From JAXMAR01 sp046350295 (GTDB taxonomy: Bacteria; Planctomycetota; Planctomycetia; Gemmatales; Gemmataceae): DNA of 64,000 bases. How positions within the stretch are numbered: position 1 is the first letter of the stretch; each line of letters starts with the position of its first letter. The stretch lies in assembly GCA_046350295.1 (NCBI GenBank), contig JAXMAR010000025.1, positions 42,716-106,715 of the forward strand, in the 5' to 3' direction. Of the stretch, positions 37,355 to 46,756 are shown one piece after another. Made by a program: the position numbers and the translations under genes. The notes under the pieces were generated by a model, which worked only from the letters and a program-made list of their open reading frames with translations, did no database searches and had not been told where the DNA came from.

Positions 37355-38140
37355 ATGGATGCCACCCCGCCATGGAATACCACTTTCTCGACCGACGAGA
37401 AGCAGGCCGACCGCTTTCTTGAGCAAGTATGCTCGATGGTGGATGCCGCGACGCTGCGCCATGCGCGCCATGTCGTGGATATCGGCTGCGGCGACGGCGG
37501 TAAGATCATGCGCCTGGCCAAGATTTGGCCAAACATGACATTCACCGGAATCGATATCTCGGCGCCGAACATCCGGGCCGCTGAAGTGCGCCGCGCCGCC
37601 GATCCCGCACGCGACCGCATCACGCTCGTCCTCGGCGACTACCGAGAGGTTTCACTTCCCCTCGCGGACATCATCGTTTCGGACAGTACTCTGCACCTGA
37701 TCCCCTGCGGCAACGGCGAGTTGTTCTCCAAGATCACCGGCGAACTGACGCCAGGCGGACTCCTGCTCTTTACCATGCCGCGCCGCTGCGTCTTCAACAC
37801 GGCCTTGGCGTTCGCGCGTCGCGCCGCCCGAGCGATCCGCTCGCGCTGGACGGACTGGTTGATTCTCGCGCTCGCGAAGAGACTGCATGGCGGCGCGCAC
37901 TCGCAAGACTTCCTGCGCGAGCGGTTGCCCTACATGTACATCCCACCCTATCGGTATGGCTCGCGGCGCTTCGCCCGAGGTTTGCTGAAACAGCATCATC
38001 TTGCCCTGGAGACCACGCTGTCGTGTGCTCACGCAAGCCTGGGCCAAGCGAAGCATTCCTTCTATGCGTTCCGGCATGTCGTGCGGGCTGGCATGAGCGC
38101 CGGAAGCGGCGATGGCGCAACCTTGAGAGCGTCTGCTTGA
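37355..38140 (+). CDS. SAM-dependent methyltransferase of the glycan locus
   Basis: 261 residues from ATG 37355. Motif I is HVVDIGCGDGGKIMRLAK, followed by FTGIDISAPNIRAAE and a post-I region ELTPGGLLLFTMP. The C-terminal 100 residues are basic. Probably O- or N-methylates a sugar in this pathway; the target is not deducible. Confidence 0.82.
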   Translation: MDATPPWNTTFSTDEKQADRFLEQVCSMVDAATLRHARHVVDIGCGDGGKIMRLAKIWPNMTFTGIDISAPNIRAAEVRRAADPARDRITLVLGDYREVSLPLADIIVSDSTLHLIPCGNGELFSKITGELTPGGLLLFTMPRRCVFNTALAFARRAARAIRSRWTDWLILALAKRLHGGAHSQDFLRERLPYMYIPPYRYGSRRFARGLLKQHHLALETTLSCAHASLGQAKHSFYAFRHVVRAGMSAGSGDGATLRASA

Positions 38141-38227
38141 CATCGTCGGCGCGGCGCACGCGATTTCATCTCCGGCTGCGAGTATCGTCGTCGGTCCGCC
38201 TTGAATGGTTGAATTGTTGAGGGTCAC

Positions 38228-39979
38228 ATGAACCGACTGCCTTCATTCGTCTTTCATCCCTTGGCGATCCTTGCGCTGACTGCCTTGGCATGCCATGCCT
38301 TGCTGCCGTTCACGGATTACATTTGCTACGACGACCTCTGGCTCACCAACTGGGCGGTGCATGGCGACTATGACCACATGAAAACCATTTATTCGGAATC
38401 CGGCAAAGTTACCGTTTACTGGTATTTCCGCCTCCTTAGCGCCTTCGGCTTCGACCCCGCCGCGTGCAAGCTCTTTGGCATCGTCCTCAGTTTCGGATGT
38501 GGCTGTCTCGTGTACGCGATCGCCGCCCGCACCCGCTTCGTGACACGTCTCGACGCGCTGTTCCTCGGCATGGTCACGATCGCCTTCCCAGCCTACAAAC
38601 TGATAGGCGGCTTTGTTTACTCAAATTACGAGTTTTCCTACTTCGTTTTTCTCCTGGCTGCATTCCTGGTCTTGCGTGCCGAGGAGTGGACCGGCCTCTG
38701 CCATTGGCTAGGGCGTTTGGGCGGGCTACTTCTTTTTGCCATGTCCTTCAATCTGGCCTCGCTTCTAATGTTCTACGGCGGATTCTTTCTATTGGCCGTG
38801 TTGCTTTATCAACAGAGGAAGGGATTGGCTTTTTACAACGTTCCTCTGGGCTACATCTGTCGCCGGCTCGACATGTTGTTGCTGCCGTTCGTTTATTGGA
38901 TCGCCAAAAACATGCTCGAGCCGACTCATGACCATTATGCCGACTACAACCAACCTAAACTCTCGTTGAAGACATTGCTCGAATTGTACAAAACCGTTCC
39001 GAGCGTGCTGACGGACCCGTTTGCGCTGATCGCGGCGCTGTCCTTGAAGAAGAAGCTAGCCCTACTCGGCGTCGTGATTCCCATCGTCGTGTACATCGTG
39101 TCGCTCGCCGCGCGGCGCGTGCGAGAGGCGGATGCCGCGGGCGACATCGATGACCGGAACAGGGTGTCCGGCTCGTGCCGGCTCCGACGAGCGGCGGGAC
39201 TGCTGGGATTCGGACTGGTCTTGTTTGTGCTCGGTTCGGCCCCATACATAGCCGTCAACAAGGGCTTCGGTCCATTTGGAGTCGCCAGCACCCACACGAT
39301 TCTGCTGCCGCTGCCGATCGCGATCGTGTTGTTGGCCGTTGGGAGCGCCGTTCCGCATCGTTCCACCGGATGGCTGCCTCGGGCTCTTTCAGGCTTGTTG
39401 TCCGCATCGGTCGCGTTTTGTCTGGTGGCATGGGCGACAAGCTGGTGGCACAACTGCTTGTCGCTGCAAGCGCTCAAGGTTCGCAACGATTCGATCATGA
39501 GATATGTCCACAACAATCCGGCGGCGCGTTCCTGCTCCGTGTTTTTTGTCCAGAACCGCCTGCGCATTCCGCGGACGCCGGACGACATCCACACCTGGAC
39601 CTGGACTTATCTGGAGTGCGGCCTCGATGGCGAGCCGCGCTCGATCGCGTTCAACGGTCTGCCGCTTACGTCCAGCGGACAAACCTACAGCACCAGTGTG
39701 GAAGACGTGGTCAAGTACATCGACGAGACGACTTTGGCCTACGCGATGACGTCGATCAACCCGAACGGGCCAAAGGGAATGTTGTTGATTCGACAGGGAC
39801 CGGGTTTTCGAACTTCAGCCTCGGCGGCTCTCAAATACTTGTACTTCCGGCATTTCGCTCCGGACCGAATGGGCCCTTTTCTCGACTCGGTAACCGAGGC
39901 GAAGTTCTTTCCAGCGCCTTGGGATGGTTCCAGACCTTTCTCCATGGGCCCCGATGGCAAATGGGACGATCCCGAATAG
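38228..39979 (+). CDS. Multi-pass membrane protein of the glycan locus (GT-C-like)
   Basis: 583 residues with about ten hydrophobic segments between residues 10 and 415, then a soluble domain of about 150 residues. The short loop after the first membrane helix carries DYICYDDLW, an acidic pair in the position used by GT-C glycosyltransferases. I do not recognise a specific family. The context (lipid-carrier GT2, deacetylase) suggests sugar transfer from a polyprenyl-phosphate donor at the outer face of the membrane. Composition is slightly less GC-rich than its neighbours. Confidence 0.7.
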   Translation: MNRLPSFVFHPLAILALTALACHALLPFTDYICYDDLWLTNWAVHGDYDHMKTIYSESGKVTVYWYFRLLSAFGFDPAACKLFGIVLSFGCGCLVYAIAARTRFVTRLDALFLGMVTIAFPAYKLIGGFVYSNYEFSYFVFLLAAFLVLRAEEWTGLCHWLGRLGGLLLFAMSFNLASLLMFYGGFFLLAVLLYQQRKGLAFYNVPLGYICRRLDMLLLPFVYWIAKNMLEPTHDHYADYNQPKLSLKTLLELYKTVPSVLTDPFALIAALSLKKKLALLGVVIPIVVYIVSLAARRVREADAAGDIDDRNRVSGSCRLRRAAGLLGFGLVLFVLGSAPYIAVNKGFGPFGVASTHTILLPLPIAIVLLAVGSAVPHRSTGWLPRALSGLLSASVAFCLVAWATSWWHNCLSLQALKVRNDSIMRYVHNNPAARSCSVFFVQNRLRIPRTPDDIHTWTWTYLECGLDGEPRSIAFNGLPLTSSGQTYSTSVEDVVKYIDETTLAYAMTSINPNGPKGMLLIRQGPGFRTSASAALKYLYFRHFAPDRMGPFLDSVTEAKFFPAPWDGSRPFSMGPDGKWDDPE

Positions 39980-40160
39980 AAGCTATGAGCATTGTGCGCG
40001 GAATCAGACTCTGCCCATTCTGCGTATTTTCGCCCGGGAAAATGCAGGCGCCTGGTGGCGACCACCCGGCGGTGGGCGGTGGCAATCCGCGTTGACCCGT
40101 TGGCCGAACGCCAATACAAGGCGTTGATTCCGGAAAAGAGGCGCAGACACGGAGGCGAAC

Positions 40161-41723
40161 ATGGGCAAGGCGGGAGGTCCGGGGCATCCGATCGGCGAGC
40201 ATGCGACAGGGCACGCCATCGCGCCCGATCAGGAAGTCGACTCGGAAGGTCACTCGAGCCCACTGCCCCTGAGCGACGCCGAACTGCCCGGGCCGCCACT
40301 GCCCGGCCGGTCGGCGCGCAAACCGACCCTCTCCGTCCTCGTGCCCAACTACAACGACGGACACCTGATCGGGCAGAACCTCGACGCCATCCTGGGCCAG
40401 AGCGTTCCGCCGGACGAAGTGATCGTGGTCGACGACGGCTCGACGGACCTGAGCCTCGAAGTGATCGAGGCCTATGCCAAGCGCGACTCCCGGGTTCGCG
40501 TCCTGCGCAACGAAACCAACATGGGGATCATCTATTCCCTGAACCGTGCCCTGGCGCTGGCGCGCGGCGACTATGTCTACGGCAGCTCGGCGGATGATGT
40601 GGTGCAGCCGGGCTTTTTCGCCAAGGCCATGGAGATGCTGGCCAAGCATCCCGAGGCCGGCATGTGCTTCGGCTTCAACTCGGCGCAAAACAGCGCCACC
40701 GGAGAGGTCCATCCGTACCGTATCCCCCTGTCGGATTGGCCGCGTTTCTTCAGCCCGGACGAGCTGGCGCGGGCCTGGGGGGCCATCGCGATTCCCGGTC
40801 ATTCGATGTCCGCTCCGGGCAACGCGACGATCTGGCGCCGCACGGCTCACCTGGAAGCGGGCGGCTACCGCAAGGAGCTGCGCTGGCATTGCGACTGGTT
40901 CGCTCTCCAGGTTGTCGCCCTGCGCTACGGGGCCTGCTTCATCCCCGAATCGGTCTGCAACACGCGCATGGACGACGCTTCGTACTCCACGAAAGGACAG
41001 CGCATCTGGGAGCAGCAGCGCCTTGTCCTGGACAATCTCCTGCGCCTCATCAAGTCCCCCGAGTTCCGCGACATTCTCCCGCGCTTCCAGACCAGTCTCT
41101 CCCTGTCCCAGTTCGCTCCGGGCATCGTCCGGCTCGTTTGCAGTCAAGCCGCTCACTGGGACCATGAGACCGCGGCCCTGATCAAGAACTCGCTCCTCGC
41201 CTTCGGCCGTCAGTTCCTGCGCGACGCCAACGCCTTCGTCCGCCGCGGCGCCGCCATGTGCCTGGGCTGCCTCGGCCAAGAAGCGCGCGGGGCCATTCCC
41301 GATCTCTGTGCCGCGGTTTCCGACTGCTCCGACGTCAGCCTGACCGCCCGCACCGCCATCGTCAACATTCGGGGCGCCATGCCCAACGCGGCCCAGGTGT
41401 ACTTCAACCGGCTGCTGGTGCGGCTGCGCAACTTCGTCCGCTCCGGCGGACGTGGTTTGGTGCGGCGCTGTCGCGGCCTGGCCGCACGCGCCTACCGTCT
41501 GGTCACGGGCCGCCTGACGCGCCGCCTCGATACCATCGAACACCGCCTTGCCGAACTGCACACCACCTACCGCAAGGACGTCAAGGAATCGGTCCAGGCC
41601 CTGCGCGTCCTGCAAGAAGAGGTCGAGTCCCTGAAGGCCGGTCAGCAGGAAGCGTACCCCGAGTGCCCGGAATACTCGTTCACCCCCGAAAGCACCCGGA
41701 AGGACACGAACGCCGCGGCTTAG
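40161..41723 (+). CDS. GT2 glycosyltransferase with HEAT-like and coiled-coil C-terminus
   Basis: 520 residues from ATG 40161, with GGAGG just upstream. An unstructured N-terminus (1-55) precedes a GT-A domain: LSVLVPNYNDGHLI, VIVVDDGSTDLSLEVI, and GSSADDVVQPGFF carrying the D-D metal site. The stretch near residues 355-410 resembles a HEAT repeat (FVRRGAAMCLGCLGQEARGAIPDL), and the tail (about 450-495) is a coiled coil. It transfers an unknown sugar from a nucleotide donor. Confidence 0.85.
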   Translation: MGKAGGPGHPIGEHATGHAIAPDQEVDSEGHSSPLPLSDAELPGPPLPGRSARKPTLSVLVPNYNDGHLIGQNLDAILGQSVPPDEVIVVDDGSTDLSLEVIEAYAKRDSRVRVLRNETNMGIIYSLNRALALARGDYVYGSSADDVVQPGFFAKAMEMLAKHPEAGMCFGFNSAQNSATGEVHPYRIPLSDWPRFFSPDELARAWGAIAIPGHSMSAPGNATIWRRTAHLEAGGYRKELRWHCDWFALQVVALRYGACFIPESVCNTRMDDASYSTKGQRIWEQQRLVLDNLLRLIKSPEFRDILPRFQTSLSLSQFAPGIVRLVCSQAAHWDHETAALIKNSLLAFGRQFLRDANAFVRRGAAMCLGCLGQEARGAIPDLCAAVSDCSDVSLTARTAIVNIRGAMPNAAQVYFNRLLVRLRNFVRSGGRGLVRRCRGLAARAYRLVTGRLTRRLDTIEHRLAELHTTYRKDVKESVQALRVLQEEVESLKAGQQEAYPECPEYSFTPESTRKDTNAAA

Positions 41724-41773
41724 TTCGGCACGAGCTTCGCCCCGGGAACCGGCCCCAGAAACAAACTCATCCC

Positions 41774-42712
41774 ATGAAATGTCTCGTCACCGGCGCCGCC
41801 GGCTTTATCGGCTCTCACCTGTGCGAACGCCTGCTCCAGGATGGGCGCCACGTCGTCGGCCTCGACGCCTTCATCCCCTTCTACGACCCGGCTCTCAAGG
41901 AAGCCAACCTGGCTCTCTGCCGTGCCAACCCGCGCTTCCGCTTCCTTCCCCTCGACCTCCGCAACGCCGATCTGACGCCCGCTCTGGCCGATGTCGACGT
42001 CGTTTTCCACCTCGCCGCCATGCCCGGCCTGCCCCGAAGCTGGACCGACTTCGACCTCTACGAAAGCTGCAACGTCACCGCCACCTACCGCCTCCTCCAG
42101 GCGGCGGAAAAACAGAAACTCCAGCGCTTCCTCTATATCTCCACATCCTCCGTCTACGGCCGGTACGGCTCGGGCGATGAGACGCTGCCGACCCGCCCGA
42201 TCTCCCCCTACGGCGTCACCAAGCTGGCCGCCGAGAACCTGTGCCGGGCCTTCGCCGAGGAGCGAGGCCTACCCCTCGTCGTCCTGCGTTACTTCTCGGT
42301 CTACGGCCCACGTCAGCGGCCCGACATGGGCTACCACCGTTTCATCGCCGCTCTTCTCGACAACAAGCCGATCTCCGTCTTTGGCGACGGGCTGCAGATG
42401 CGCGGCAACACCTACGTCAGCGATTGCGTCGCCGCCACCCTCGCCGCTGTCAACGCGCTTCCGGGCGAAACCTTCAACATCGGCGGCGGCGAAACCGCCT
42501 CGGTCTGGGACATTCTCGCCAAGCTCGAACGCATCATCGGCCGCAAAGCCATCGTCACCCGCCAGCCGGCGCGCGACGGCGATCAGCGCTATACCGCCGC
42601 CGACACGACCAAGCTGCGGCGCCATCTCGGCTGGGAGCCGCAAGTCGGTCTCGACGAGGGCCTGGCGCGACAAGTGGCCTGGCAAAGCGGCGGGCGGGTG
42701 GCAGCGGCGTGA
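41774..42712 (+). CDS. NAD-dependent sugar-nucleotide epimerase (UDP-glucuronate/GalE-like SDR)
   Basis: 312 residues from ATG 41774 (MKCLVTGAAGFIGSHLCERLL). The catalytic YxxxK is YGVTK, preceded by STSSVYG; RYFSVYGPRQRPDMGYHRF is characteristic of the UDP-glucuronate 4-epimerase/dTDP-glucose dehydratase group. The extended upstream frame lies inside the GT2 gene and is noise. It is the last gene of the co-oriented glycan locus. Confidence 0.88.
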   Translation: MKCLVTGAAGFIGSHLCERLLQDGRHVVGLDAFIPFYDPALKEANLALCRANPRFRFLPLDLRNADLTPALADVDVVFHLAAMPGLPRSWTDFDLYESCNVTATYRLLQAAEKQKLQRFLYISTSSVYGRYGSGDETLPTRPISPYGVTKLAAENLCRAFAEERGLPLVVLRYFSVYGPRQRPDMGYHRFIAALLDNKPISVFGDGLQMRGNTYVSDCVAATLAAVNALPGETFNIGGGETASVWDILAKLERIIGRKAIVTRQPARDGDQRYTAADTTKLRRHLGWEPQVGLDEGLARQVAWQSGGRVAAA

Positions 42713-42776
42713 GAATCGGCGGCCTGATCGCCGCGTATCAGAGCAGATGACGCTCGCGCCTCCGCGCGGAGAGTTG

Positions 42777-44141
42777 TCAGTCCGCCACCTTCCGCCCCGC
42801 CTTCCGCGCCAGTTCCCGCACCCGCTCCACGACGACCTGCTCCGCCCGCGGGTCGAAGACCCCGGTGGCGCCCGCGTACAGTCCGCGCGTCTCGTAGCCC
42901 CCTTCGCTCAAGACGCGGGCCGAAGGCAGGTAGCCGAAGACGTCGTTGCAGTAAGCGGCGATCCAGAGCTTGTTGGGGCCGAGCGTCTTTTCCAGCAGGG
43001 GGACGTAGTCGACCACCACTTCGCCCGATAGTCCCACCAGCGTCAGATCGGCGCCGAGTTGCCACACGGTCAACGGCGCCGAGTAATGGCTCGGCGGCTT
43101 CTCCCCCTTCTCAAGCAGGGCCAGCATCTGCGTCGCGGCGTACGCTTGCGGATGCCGCTTGTCCGCCGCCAGTTTCCGCACTGCCTCGGGCGCGAGCGAT
43201 TGCAGCGGCAGGTCGGCGCGGCCGAACGCGATGCGCAGCGGCCCCGCCACCGGCCGCAACTTCCCCTCCAGCACGCGGCACACTTCGGCGCCGAGCGTCT
43301 CGCCGTGCTTTCGGGCCATCTCCATCGTGCCGCGCGGATATGGGTTGGAGTCCCCGGCGCAGCCGAGCATGAAGAGCGCCTGCGCCTTGGGATGTTTCTC
43401 CTGCACGTAACTCTGGGCGAAGCCGGCATAGTCGCCGCAGAGTTGGTAGTTGTCGGGTCCCAGCGTTGTGCCGTGCGTCGCGGCGCCGAACAGGACGGCG
43501 CGCAGCGTTCCATCGGCGGCGTCGATGCGGAGCACCGGAACGCTGCGGTCGGCGAGGCCGCGCGGATTGACGCCGAGGATGATGCGCTCGGGCGTGAACT
43601 CGCGGCGGTTCATGGCGAAATGGATGACGCCGCCGCCCCAGGAGAGCCGGGCCGGCTCGAGCCGCCCCAGCGCCTGAACGACGACCTCAACCACCTTGTC
43701 CTGAAGGTCGCGCGTGTACTCGACGGTCCGCTGCGCCTCGCCCGGCGCCTCCTTGGCCGGCATCGTCAGGCTCAGCAATGGGCCGGCATGCGTGTGCGAT
43801 GAGTTGAGCAGAATCCGCTCGCGCGACAGCCCCGTCTTCTTCGTGATCCGGGCGCAAATCGGCTCCGCCACCGCGGCGGGGAAGCCGAGCAGATCGCTGG
43901 TCACGATGACGCCGCGCTGGCCGTCGCCGTCCTCCAGCGCCAGCGCCTTGACGTACAGATCGGCCGCGACTTTTTCGAACGGCTTGGTCCGGCCAGCATA
44001 CCCGGACATGACGACCGGCATCGTCGGCGTGATCTTGATCTCGGCGAGGCCGGCTTTCCAGGGCGTGTCTTGGGCGTCGGCGCTCCCGAACGCGAGAACA
44101 TAGAAGAGAATTGTGGTCACGAACAACATGCGCAGCGACAT
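42777..44141 (-). CDS. Exported neutral/alkaline ceramidase-like protein
   Basis: 454 residues from ATG 44141, with GGGAGG 7 bases upstream. The signal peptide is about residues 1-23. The mature part starts WKAGLAEIKITPTMPVVMSGYAGR, the hallmark opening of the neutral ceramidase N-terminal fold. It continues with LLNSSHTHAGPLLS (zinc histidines), a further histidine in GAATHGTTL, and a conserved MLGCAGDSNPYPRG. Planctomycetes have many such proteins; ceramide as substrate is unproven, and a general amidase or hydrolase role is possible. Confidence 0.85.
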   Translation of the reverse strand: MSLRMLFVTTILFYVLAFGSADAQDTPWKAGLAEIKITPTMPVVMSGYAGRTKPFEKVAADLYVKALALEDGDGQRGVIVTSDLLGFPAAVAEPICARITKKTGLSRERILLNSSHTHAGPLLSLTMPAKEAPGEAQRTVEYTRDLQDKVVEVVVQALGRLEPARLSWGGGVIHFAMNRREFTPERIILGVNPRGLADRSVPVLRIDAADGTLRAVLFGAATHGTTLGPDNYQLCGDYAGFAQSYVQEKHPKAQALFMLGCAGDSNPYPRGTMEMARKHGETLGAEVCRVLEGKLRPVAGPLRIAFGRADLPLQSLAPEAVRKLAADKRHPQAYAATQMLALLEKGEKPPSHYSAPLTVWQLGADLTLVGLSGEVVVDYVPLLEKTLGPNKLWIAAYCNDVFGYLPSARVLSEGGYETRGLYAGATGVFDPRAEQVVVERVRELARKAGRKVAD

Positions 44142-44224
44142 GGTCTACCTCCCGACACGTTTGCGGTCCCCTTCGCCTTGTCATTGTCTGCAGGCCATAG
44201 GATAATCGAGCGAGGAGGCCATTC

Positions 44225-44455
44225 ATGTCAACAACAATCGACGCGACTTTCGATGGAGCCGTATTTCGTCCGAGCGGGCCTGTCTCCTTGCCGGCAAACA
44301 CGCCGGTTCGCTTGAGCGTCGAGACACTCGCCCGCACAGGCGAGAAATCGGAGTCGTTCCTCAAGACCGCTCAATCATTGCAACTAGACGGCCCGCCCGA
44401 TTGGGCCTCCAATCTCGATCATTACCTCTACGACGAGGACCGCAGTGGACGCTGA
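44225..44455 (+). CDS. AF2212-like (DUF104) antitoxin
   Basis: 76 residues from ATG 44225 with a strong AGGAGG site. The N-terminal half (IDATFDGAVFRPSGPVSLPANTPVRLSVE) matches the DUF104/AF2212-like antitoxin pattern: beta-strand, then VFxPxxPVxLPxxxxVxL. The C-terminal tail presumably contacts the toxin. Its stop overlaps the PIN toxin start by 11 bases, as in vapBC-type modules. Confidence 0.82.
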   Translation: MSTTIDATFDGAVFRPSGPVSLPANTPVRLSVETLARTGEKSESFLKTAQSLQLDGPPDWASNLDHYLYDEDRSGR

Positions 44456-44886
44456 GGTATTTCTGGACAGCGCCTACGCGATCGCGCTCGCATCGGCATC
44501 GGACCAGCTACACACGCGTGCCGTCGCTCTAGCGGTGGAGTTGGAGGCGAAGAAGACACGCTTGGTGACGACGCGCGCTGTGTTGCTCGAGATCGGGAAT
44601 GCGCTATCCAAGCGGCGCTATCGGGCGGCTGGGGCCCAACTGTTGCTCGCGCTCGAGGCAGATCCAACTGTGGAGATCGTTCGCAGATCCAACTGTGGAG
44701 ATCGTTCCGTTATCGGAGGACCTGTATGCCGAGGCTGTCACCCTCTACCGGGCCCGGCCGGACAAGGAATGGGGACTGACGGATTGCGTCTCGTTTGTCG
44801 TGATGACGCAGCGCCGAATCACCGAAGCGCTCACTGCCGACGAGCATTTCGAACAGGCCGGATTCAAGGCAATCTTGCGCGTCTGA
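44445..44886 (+). pseudogene. PIN-domain toxin disrupted by a 25-bp tandem duplication
   Basis: GTG 44445 opens a PIN domain: EVFLDSAYAIALASASDQLH with the first acidic residue, then VTTRAVLLEIGNALSKRR. At 44658-44707 a 25-bp block occurs twice in perfect tandem. Twenty-five is not a multiple of three, so the frame is lost after DPTVEIV. Removing one copy restores DPTVEIVPLSEDLYAEAVTLY through DKEWGLTDCVSFVVM (late acidic residues) to a stop at 44886, about 138 residues, the normal size for a VapC-type RNase. With the duplication the toxin reads out of frame to 44933 and should be inactive. Confidence 0.85.
44658..44707 (+). repeat. Perfect 25-bp tandem duplication in the PIN toxin gene
   Basis: Copies at 44658-44682 and 44683-44707 are identical, each starting GCAGATCCAACTG. 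This is the size and form of slippage or a recombination duplication, and is in principle reversible. Confidence 0.95.
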
Positions 44887-44896
44887 TGAATAAAAC

Positions 44897-46756
44897 CTAC
44901 TCCCGCCACTGCACGAACCCCTCCAGCGCGTAGAACTCCGGCAGCCCGAGGCTGTCGTACACGTTCGCCGTGTGGTGGTTGCGATCCTCCGCCCGCTGCC
45001 AGAACTCGCGCTTGTCGCTGCCGCCGGGGAACATGGCCCGGTCCTTCTGGCTCTGGTGGCGGAAAATCGCGTTCTTCTTGCGCTCCAGGTCGCTCGGCGA
45101 CAAGGGCACGGCCCGCTCGATCTCGTGCGGCTCCCATTCCTCCCAGGCGCCGCGGTAGAGCCAGACCTCGAACATCTGCCCCTTCTTGCGCACCTCGCGC
45201 ACCGCCTCGAAGATGGCGTTGGCGCAGGTCCGGTGCGTGCCGTGCGGGTCGGACATCTCGCCGGCCACGTAGATCTGCGCCGGCTTCACCCGCTCCAAGA
45301 GCGCGGCGATGTCCGTGATGTCCTGCGCGTGTATCGGGGCCTTGGCGATCGTGCCGGTGCGGTAAAAGCGCAGATCCATGAAGTCGAGCTGCTCGGGGGG
45401 AATGCCGCACGCCAGGGCGGCGGCGCGGGCCTCGGTGGCGCGGATCAGGCCCTTGATCTTCAAAAGATCGGGCGAATCGGGCTGCCCGGGCTTCTTCGTC
45501 TTGAGGAAGTCCTGCACCCGCCGCTTCACCTCGTCGGAGTGTTTCTCGTCGATGCCGAACAGCTCGTTGAACTCGCACACGAAATCGGTGAAGCGCCAGG
45601 CGTCGTGGTCGAAGACGGCGATGTTGCCCGAGGTCATGTAGGCGACGTGGACCTTGTGCCCCTGCTCCACCATGCGGATGATCGTGCCCCCCATGCTGAT
45701 GACATCGTCGTCCGGGTGCGGGCTGAAGACCAGCGTGCTGCACGGCTCGGCGCCCGCCGGCTGCGTGCAGATCGTCGTCATCATCTCGTCGAAGGCGCGG
45801 CGCCCGAGCCGGTGCGCCGGGCCGAACTCGCGCAGGAGCTCGAACAATTCGTGCTCGCGGAAGTCGTCGTCCGAGAGCTTCAACAGCCCCTTCTTGACCT
45901 TGAGAGAGAGCCAGATCACCGCCCGCCGGATCAGCGCCGGCGTCCAGTTCACCGAGCCCATCACCCAGGGGAGACGCACCGGCGTCAGATGTCCCGCGGC
46001 CGACTGATCGAGGATGAAGGTCGTGTCCGGATGCTTCTGCAGGAAGCTGGCGCTGATCGACTCCGACATCTCCCCTTCGACCGCCTTGTGCACGATCGGC
46101 GCCTTGTGCTCGCCGAACGCCATGATGACGACCTTCCGCGCTTCGAGGATGGTGCCGACCCCCATCGTGATGGCCTGGTGCGGCACGTTCTCCTCGCCGA
46201 AGAAATCGCTGGCCGCGTCGCGCCGCGTCACCGGGTCGAGCGTCACCAAGCGCGTCCGGCTATGCCGCGTCGAGCCCGGCTCGTTGAAGCCGATGTGCCC
46301 CGACCGGCCGATGCCGAGGATTTGCAGATCGATTCCCCCCGCCCGGCGGATCTGCTGCTCGTAGCGGGCGCAGTACTCGTCGACGTCGTGCGGCCGGATC
46401 GTGCCGTCGGGGATGTGGATGTTCTCCGGCTTGATGTTGACGTGCTTGAAGAAGGTCTCGTGCATCCACAGGTGGTAGGCGTGATCGTCCTCCGGCCCCA
46501 TCGGGTAGTATTCGTCGAGGTTGAAGGTGACGACGCGCGAGAGGTCGAGGCTCGCCTCCTTGTGCAGCCGAATGAGCTCGCGGTAGAGCCCGACCGGCGT
46601 CGAGCCGGTGGCCAGGCCGAGGACGGTGGGCCGGTTCGCCGAGTTGTTCTGCCGCACCAGGCTCTCGATCATGAGGGCGACATGGCGCGACGCCTGGGCG
46701 CTGCTCGGGAAAACGAGGGTCGGGATTCTCGTATGCGGGACGTAGTGAGAGGACAT
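44897..46756 (-). CDS. Glucosamine-6-phosphate deaminase-like / LmbE (PIG-L) deacetylase fusion
   Basis: 619 residues. Residues 1-290 are NagB-like: VLGLATGSTPVGLYREL, the catalytic aspartate in VVTFNLDEYYPM, and GIGRSGHIGFNEPGS. In true NagB the last motif is GxGxDGHIxFNEP; here the catalytic Asp is Ser, while His and Glu remain. Residues 330-619 are an LmbE/PIG-L de-N-acetylase with zinc motif FSPHPDDDVISMGG and a later MSDPHGTH histidine. The fusion is known from other bacteria and probably acts on GlcNAc-type amino sugars: de-N-acetylation by the second half, and an altered deaminase/isomerase activity in the first. Confidence 0.88.
   Translation of the reverse strand: MSSHYVPHTRIPTLVFPSSAQASRHVALMIESLVRQNNSANRPTVLGLATGSTPVGLYRELIRLHKEASLDLSRVVTFNLDEYYPMGPEDDHAYHLWMHETFFKHVNIKPENIHIPDGTIRPHDVDEYCARYEQQIRRAGGIDLQILGIGRSGHIGFNEPGSTRHSRTRLVTLDPVTRRDAASDFFGEENVPHQAITMGVGTILEARKVVIMAFGEHKAPIVHKAVEGEMSESISASFLQKHPDTTFILDQSAAGHLTPVRLPWVMGSVNWTPALIRRAVIWLSLKVKKGLLKLSDDDFREHELFELLREFGPAHRLGRRAFDEMMTTICTQPAGAEPCSTLVFSPHPDDDVISMGGTIIRMVEQGHKVHVAYMTSGNIAVFDHDAWRFTDFVCEFNELFGIDEKHSDEVKRRVQDFLKTKKPGQPDSPDLLKIKGLIRATEARAAALACGIPPEQLDFMDLRFYRTGTIAKAPIHAQDITDIAALLERVKPAQIYVAGEMSDPHGTHRTCANAIFEAVREVRKKGQMFEVWLYRGAWEEWEPHEIERAVPLSPSDLERKKNAIFRHQSQKDRAMFPGGSDKREFWQRAEDRNHHTANVYDSLGLPEFYALEGFVQWRE

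Noticed and set aside
39980..40160. Possible small gene between the membrane protein and the second GT2
   Set aside because: Only a weak imperfect hairpin (near 40020-40050) and out-of-frame ORF fragments are present; no start with a ribosome site and no similarity.
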